Shown here: positions 57,704 to 64,000 of the stretch, in pieces
Layout of the letters: each line of letters starts with the position of its first letter
Position numbering within the stretch: position 1 is the stretch's first letter
Assembly: GCA_032358165.1 (NCBI GenBank)
Contig: JAALGY010000008.1
Location: 1,674,001 to 1,738,000 of the forward strand
Length of the DNA stretch: 64,000 nt
Source: Diplosphaera chodatii
Taxonomy: Eukaryota; Chlorophyta; Trebouxiophyceae; Prasiolales; Stichococcaceae
Reading direction: 5' to 3'
Translations under genes and position numbers: made by a program
The notes under the pieces: generated by a model
Database searches by the model: none
What the model was told of the DNA's origin: nothing
The model's input: only the letters and a program-made list of their open reading frames with translations

Positions 57704-58233
57704 CTTGAGGCTTGCCTCTGTCGGCTGGGGACATACCAGAGGCCAGCAGCGGATCTGGTCGCACCGCACAGCGGTGGACATTGCGATGCAGCGTCAGCAC
57801 AGCAATGCCACGAGCTTCCTCTGGAAACATATGGTACAGTGATGAAGTCATGCCTTGCTCATTGGCATGCCAGCAGTGGTTCCAGCGAACACCTGAGCGC
57901 TGGGGTTGCTGGATGCTGGAGGTGTAGTGCACGGGCATGTTGCCATACAGCAGCTCCGCTCCAGTCAATGCTAAGGGGCACGTCCTGTGGCATAGTGTAG
58001 CTGACATCTCTGGCAGTGTGGGCTTTGGGCCGTTTGAGAGTACACGGTTGAGTACTGCTCAGTGGTTAAGTTGCCCAAAAACGCCAACAGACTGCAAGGA
58101 TCTCACCAACAGGCAGCGGACAGACTACAAAATGAGGCGTGGCAAATGTGATGGCAAACCCCCAACAGCAACACAACAGGGTCTGCAGCGCCTAGTGCAC
58201 CCTACTGGCAGCCCTACAGCAGTCGGTGTTGCT
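57704..58233. other. Convergent intergenic stretch
   Basis: About 530 bases between the thioredoxin stop (+) and the stop of the right-hand coiled-coil gene (-). No domain-bearing frame is seen; presumed 3' UTRs. Confidence 0.45.
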
Positions 58234-61200
58234 TCAGACGTTTTCCTTGCCTGATGCAAGTGGCAGCCGCGCTGCAGCCGCAGATGATGGGCGCTTGCCT
58301 GCACTTGCGATCTTCTGCGCTGACAAGCTGCTCTTGACGCTGCCGTCGCCGCCGCTGCCCCTGCACATGGCGTGATCACATGTTGCACTCACGTGCCACG
58401 TGCATCGCGTCCATTGCATCACTGCAGGGATGCAATAGTGTACTGCATCGTTGCAGTCCTGCGTCAGCTTGGAGATGAGTCAGACCTCAGGTTGGCTATA
58501 TGTCTGCATGCGGACCTGGTGGCATTCATGGCATCGAGCTTGGCCTGCAGGGCTGTCAGGTCGCGGCGTGCCCTGTTCTGTGCAAAGTCCAGCTCGTACT
58601 CCAACTGCCGCACCTCCTTCAGCTTGTCGAATGCCCTGCAAATATCCATGCTAGGGAGCCACGTCAGCCATGTGCTGAGTGCACGCACATGTCGGATTTG
58701 CACAGCAGCTTCTGAGGTCAGTGTCATGTACCATAGCGTGACACCCTACAAGACTGCAACAGTGCGGTCCGGCGGCATATGTAGTCAGATCAGCGATCAG
58801 AGTGTGCCCAGTTAGGGTGAGGCTGTGACATGATCGACAGGCTCTCGGCGCCGGCAAGGGACCTCGCTCTATTCCGTGAAAGAGAGGGTGGAAAAGATAT
58901 GGCAGACGCGCACTTGAGGTCGCCGCCAGAGGTGGCGAGGTCCTGGCGCAGACGGAAGTGCGTGGCGGCAAGCTTGGTCTCCCGCCGCTTGGCCGCCCTG
59001 AGCTCGCTCTCCAGCAGCGACACCCGCTTGTTGAGCTGCTCCACATCCTCCAGCTGCTGCAGCATCAGGCATCATGATACGAGGACTGCTTTGGCAAAGT
59101 ACTGTGTACACACTGCAAGCACAACCCCTTGGACACCCCCTTGTGGCAACTGTCCGCATCAAGAGGTTTTGCAGTTGCATACAAAGTGTGATGTGAGCGA
59201 GCTCAGCTTCCGTCCAATCAAAGTCGCTTGGCCATTGCTGTTTCGCCAGCCTTGCGGGGTGGAGCAGAGCATCATGCACGGCCCAACAAATCTAATCCCA
59301 CACCTGGTGGGGCTGCGCCGGCGGCGCAGTTGTCGTGTTAACAACTGCAGCGGCGGCGGCGGCACCGGCCTCGGCGGCAAGCTGGTGGCACCGCGACTCG
59401 GACGCCTGCAGGGCGGAGTTGAGCTTGGCGATGCGCCGCTCCGCCTGCTCCTTGACCTCCATGAGCTGCGCCCACCACAATGCCACGGTCAAATCCCCCA
59501 CCAAGTCAACCCTTGAGCAAGAGCCAGACACACTGAAGCAGTACCTGCTGCTTCAACCCCGAAGATTGCAGGGCAGAGTGTGTAGATCAATGGTGTCAAG
59601 CCGCAGCTTCAGGGGCCACCAAAACCCTGAACACAGCCAGTGGAAGTTTGGCTGCAGTCTGGCAAGCAGAGTCCTTGTCCGGTCCTCCACACCTGCGCAG
59701 CGGCTGTGGTGGCGGCCGTGGGGTTGTTGGCGTCCACGGCGCGCTGCAGCTCGGCCAGCTGCTCCCGCAGGCGGGCCGCCTCCTGGCCGGCGCGGTCCGC
59801 CGCCGCAGTCGCCTTCTGCAGGGCGGGTGTCACTGACGTGCGTCAGCACATTTAGGTAGCAGGTGATAGCCAAGCTATGCTTGGGTGTTCAGGGCACCAG
59901 CTGTGGCAGCCAGCGCGCTTCAGACAGTTTGGGCGCTTTTGCACACCGGCTACATGCATGTTTTGAGTCATACTGCAATTGGGGCGCATCGCGCTGGTTG
60001 CCGCATATGTGATCGTGCACCCCGAGCAAGGCAGAGCTTACCTTCTTCTCCTCCCGGGCGGCTCGCAGCCTCTCCTCTGCCGCCGCCTGCTGACGCGACG
60101 CGGCCTGCTCCGCCTGCTCCCGCACCGCGGCGCTGACGTCCTCCAGTTCCCGGGCCGACGCCTCCGCCATGGCCAGCTTCTCGCGCTCGGCCTGCGCGAT
60201 GGCCGCGTCCGCCTCCTCCTTCGCCTCCTGGAGGGGTCAGGGAAGCACATGTGCGTCAGGGCAGTCAGCGCACCATTGACCCTGCTGGCACCTAGGACCT
60301 CGAGCCGTGTCAGCAAGGGGCAACAAGTGAAGTGTAGTGGATTTCATGCAGCCTGTCCATGGCATCATCAGGCAGAGAGTTGAATCTGGGTGCATCAGGT
60401 CTGCAAGCCCATCCCCACAGGGCAGCTGCGGTGGTAGTTTGCTTGGTACTGTAGGCACATGCACAGAAATACCCAAACATGCAGTGGACCCAATGTACAT
60501 AGCCATCACTGCTGTAATGCCTTGCCTGCAGCTGGGCGAGCTGCTCGCGCAGCCGCTGCGTCAGGGTCTGCGCAGCGGCCCGGGAGTCTGCCTCCGCCGC
60601 CACCGCCTCCTGTGCGGCGGCGGCGGCGCCCCGCGCCTCGGCCAGATGCCGCTCCAGGGCTGCCGTGGCCTGTGCGGCGCACGACCGCTCCTCCTGCAAT
60701 GCACGCTCCGCCTCCGCCTGCGATGCCCCCATGTAAGTGTCAGGCACTGCCTCTCTTATACTGGGTGCGAAGCCGCTATGTCCCCATTCTTAATGAGGTA
60801 CCCTACACAAGTTGGTTTGCATGCATGACGTCCAGGAGTCACTGCCGATTGTGCAGGTCTCCAACAGACCCGACTCTGCCTCAAGCTAAGTCTTCAATTG
60901 TTCTGTAGTGATGCCTCCCTGGCCCGCCCGTCAGTCTGGCGACATGTGGCAGTTGCGCCAGGCACATACTGTACAGGAGTCGTACGGGTTCGTGCCTGCA
61001 GTGCAGCGACGGTTGACTCCTTGTCGGCGCCGGCCGCTGCCGTCAGGGCCTCGATGCTGCGCTGTGCCTCAGCCAGACGGCGGCGCTCTGCCTCCACCGC
61101 CTCCTCGAGCTGTTGCTGCGCGGCCTCCTGTGAGTGGCGACAGATCCTTCGTTCAGCACCGACCACATTGTAGGCCCTACCGACAGTTGCTGAGGGGAAC

Positions 61201-64000
61201 CGCCGCAGTCACTGTGGATAGAAGTTCGCAGCACCTGAGCAGCTGCAAGGTCATGTTGCGCTGCGGCAGCTGCCGTCTCTGCCGACGCAGCAGCTGCGTC
61301 CAGCCTGCCGGCCAGGCTGTGCGCCTCCTGCTGCAGCGCGTCACGCACATGCGCCAGCTGCTGCAGCTGCTGGTCCAGGTCCTCGGCCTCTGCAGACTTT
61401 GCGGCTAGCTGCGCGGCTGTTGCCTCATAGGCTGCCTGTGGCGTGGAAGATGACAGGCTCGAACAGCACAGGCGACAGCAAGGACGAAGCTGCAAGACTT
61501 TCAATACACTTGCGGCATCTGTTACCTGGTGCTGTTCTGCTGCCCTGTTGGCAACAGCGACTGCCGCTTCTGCATCGCCGGCAGACGCCTGTGACGCCGC
61601 TAGCTCCGACTGAAGGGTGGCAATTGACGCCTCACGAGCCACCAGCTGCAAGCGCAAGGCCTCAGACGATGCCTCGCCCTCTGATGCAGCAGCCTGCAAT
61701 GGCAGCATGCGCGGGAACGTATGCGGCTAAGAGAATACGCTGGGCGTTGAACCCTGCCAGACGCCAAGGTGTGTGCTGCATGCGAATTTGATGCCATAAT
61801 GCACACGATGTGCCGATGAAGTTCTCACGCTACACTCGAGTCAATGTGGACTACATGAATTCCGTCCCGTTCAAAAGTGTCTCAAATGCATTCCGGTGGT
61901 TGGCATGTTGCTGAGTAGACACACCCGCATGTGGTCGAGCTCCTGCTGCAGCTGCGACGCCTGGGCTGCGGCCTGCAAGTGTGCCGCCTCGGCGGCATCT
62001 GCTCGCCGCTGCTGCTCACCCGCCGCGGCCTGCGATGCTGCCAGGGCAGCCTGCTCTACCTGCGGCAGTTGGCAGCGGAACATTCATCATTCATCAGGGA
62101 GTGCATGTGCTCCGCCAAATTGACATGCAAGAAGCGGAATGCGGGCGAAAGGCCCGAGTCTGATTGCTACAGCAGATCGCAGCCAGAGGACTGCTACATA
62201 CATACGGCGCTGTATGTCACCTGAAGCTGGGACCGCAGCGCCGCTGCATCCTTTGCAAGCGCTGCGAGCTCTCCCTCCAGGCGCTCTTTCTCGGATCGCA
62301 CTTCCTCCTGTGACCAGCAAGTGAACTGGTTGGCCATCCGCCTCATCCTCAGCAGCCCAACAGCCAGCAGGATATCTAGGCAATGGGCCGATGCGAGAAC
62401 GGCCGGACTGCAAAAGGGTCTGTGCTCACTGCGGCGGCCTTCCACGCATTGGCAGAGTCCACCGCCGTCTGGTGCTGCTGCTCCATCTCCTGCTGCACCT
62501 GGGCACGCCGCTCCCTCGCCTCCTCAATGTGCCGCTGCACACCGACGGCAGCTTGAGCCCCAACACGCGTCTTCATGCCGACATATTGCGACGGCCATAC
62601 ATTGTGGGGATCGGCTTCCTGGCTTGGCAGCACGTATGAACGCAGCCAGGCACTTTGCAGTTAGAAAATTCGCGTGTGTGCACCTGCAGGGCTTCGACCT
62701 CAGCGCCGAGCTCTGCTGCGTGCTGCGCAGACGCCTGCTCCCGCTGCAGCGCCTCATCCAGATCCGTCCTACATCAGAGTCGAACAGTCTGAGCGCTGCC
62801 AGATGGTGTGTGTGATTGCATGTCCATAATCATGGCATCAGCCTGCGTTGCCTTGCACGTGCGCAGAACAGCCATGCGATGCCTGACACACCTGAGGCGC
62901 ATTGCATCAGTGGAGAGCTGCTCGTGCTGTGCAGCTGCCACGGTGGCAGCGGCACCCGCCTCAGAAAGTTGCGCGTCCAGCACCGACAGCCGGCTGTTGG
63001 CTTCCTCTAGTTGCGCCCGCAAGCCTGCCACCTCCAGCTCCCGCTCGTTCAGCGTGCCTGATGTTGCAACAAACATGTTGGTGGATGGAATGTAAGTAGG
63101 TACCAGCCAGACCTCCTCCAGCTATGCATGCAGTCATGGTGACTTCAGGTGCCGCTCATCAGAACAGCAGGCAATCTGGATCTTGGGTGCCAGCGGACCA
63201 CACCTTCCAGGCTCTCCTGATACTCGGCGTGCTCAGCGCACTCCTGCTGCGCCCTGTCGCGCGCCTCTGCCGCCTCCGCCAGCAGCGCAGCCGTCGCCTC
63301 CACCTTGGCACGGGCGGCGTCCAGCTCTGCAGTCGTGGCTTCCAGCCGCTGCGCCAGTGCACCATGCTCTGCTGCGGACGCAGCTGCCGCCTGAGCTGCT
63401 TCCTGCTCCAGCTGCGCCTTCTCCTCCTGTTGACAGGCAGATTTTACAGGGGCTCAGGACGATGGCGAACATGCCTCACCTGCTGCATTGATACGAGAGC
63501 AGCATCACAACAGACTAGAACGTGCTGCGATAGTTGCTGCAGGATGCAGGCTCCTGCTTGTGATCCTTGCCTGCAGCGCAGCCTGGCACGCGTCGGCAGC
63601 AATGGCAGCCTCTGTAGCGTTGAATTCGGCGACATTCAGCTGCTCGTGTGCTTCGCGCAGCTTGTCAGCAAGCACCTGGATCTGTGGCAGCTGTGCCTGC
63701 GAATGCATGGCAGTGTGCCTCGTGTCAGCATGCACATCTTTGTTGCCACCTGCATGACGACGAATGGCAGGGTGCAAGCGGAGTCTGCACGCCTGAACTG
63801 TCCAACACAGCACTCACCTCAGCGGACTCGCAGCGCTGCAGCGCCGCCTCCAGGGCCTGCTGCTTGGTCGCCAGGTCTGCTGCCAGCTGCGCCTTCTGGC
63901 CTGCAAGTGCCTCGCCTGCCTCCTGCTGCGCAGCCAGCTGCTGCTCCCCATCCGCCTTGGCATCACGGCAGGCCGCCAGCTCATCTGCTAATGCTTGCTT
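58234..64000 (-). CDS. Large coiled-coil protein, 3' part (5' end outside the window)
   Basis: At least eighteen minus-strand exons are read from the right edge down to TGA at 58234-58236. Examples are the exons containing RLEATTAELDAARAKVEATA (near 63300-63355), ELEVAGLRAQLEEANSRLSV (near 62990-63040), DDLDQQLQQL-type heptads (near 61350), EKLAMAEASARELEDVSAA (60120-60190), REQLAELQRAVDANN (59730-59780) and VEQLNKRVSLLESELRAAKR (58985-59045). Ala, Glu, Gln, Leu and Arg dominate, so a long coiled coil is expected. The last exon is non-coiled and basic, with Ser/Ala-rich sequence ending PLASGKENV. No motor or membrane domain is in view. The N-terminal part lies beyond 64000, so the family cannot be set. 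It resembles the left-edge gene in composition, but I see no convincing alignable match. Confidence 0.72.

Noticed and set aside
1..64000. Transposons, integrated viral genes or CRISPR arrays
   Set aside because: No transposase, reverse transcriptase, integrase or capsid-like frame and no regular direct-repeat array were seen on reading both strands.
1..64000. tRNA or rRNA genes
   Set aside because: No stretch with a convincing B-box (GGTTCGAATCC-like) in cloverleaf context or conserved rRNA core was seen; a tRNAscan run would be decisive.
1..64000. A bacterial operon or prophage as the origin of the window
   Set aside because: Conserved proteins are only readable after removing many GT-AG introns, and the gene set (TFIIA, TIP41, GEN1, RS proteins) is eukaryotic.

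Overview
This window is nuclear DNA from a eukaryote with GC-rich, intron-dense, compact genes. It is most likely a green alga, and gene style and content point to a trebouxiophyte (lineage is an inference). The evidence is plant-type content: a thioredoxin z/CITRX-like plastid thioredoxin, a plastid long-form ribosome hibernation factor (PSRP1 type), a chalcone-isomerase-like protein, a PMR5/GDS-type esterase, and an expansin-like protein carrying a Cys-rich module resembling the one on green algal cell-wall enzymes. Exons are mostly 60-300 bases and introns about 100-350 bases. Introns are GT-AG, with at least five GC-AG cases. I see no bacterial, organellar or viral segment, and no transposon, CRISPR array or RNA gene that I can support.

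Layout, left to right: the 3' part of a large coiled-coil gene (+, <1-6077); an expansin-like secreted protein (+, 7091-11336); a WW-domain protein (-, 11911-13313); a C-terminally membrane-anchored unknown (+, 13736-15015); a chalcone-isomerase-like protein (-, 15358-16971); a universal stress protein (+, 17515-18854); plastid HPF/PSRP1 (-, 19113-19916); a 120-residue unknown (+, 20199-20899); a filamin-repeat/RRM/RS-rich protein (-, 21087-25375); TIP41 (-, about 25639-27430); an alpha/beta hydrolase with a long disordered tail holding two UIM-like helices (+, 27995-33758); a WDR18/IPI3-like WD protein (+, 34246-37228); a PMR5/GDS-type esterase (-, about 37644-40542); two head-to-head GEN1-type XPG nucleases (-, about 41047-44500; +, 45183-49783); mitochondrial Hsp10 (-, 50071-50933); CDP-diacylglycerol synthase (+, 51294-54842); TFIIA gamma (-, 55218-56100); thioredoxin z-like (+, 56637-57703); and the 3' part of a second large coiled-coil gene (-, 58234->64000).

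Genes alternate strand, giving several head-to-head pairs separated by roughly 280-680 bases. Most are housekeeping genes for RNA processing, TOR signalling, chaperoning, lipid synthesis, plastid gene expression and cell wall. They do not form an obvious pathway together. The most unusual elements are the divergent GEN1 paralogue pair with matching intron positions, the filamin-RRM-RS fusion, and the hydrolase with ubiquitin-interacting-like helices. All gene models were read by eye from splice signals and frame continuity. Start and stop positions are firmer than internal exon edges, and weak spots are stated in each entry.
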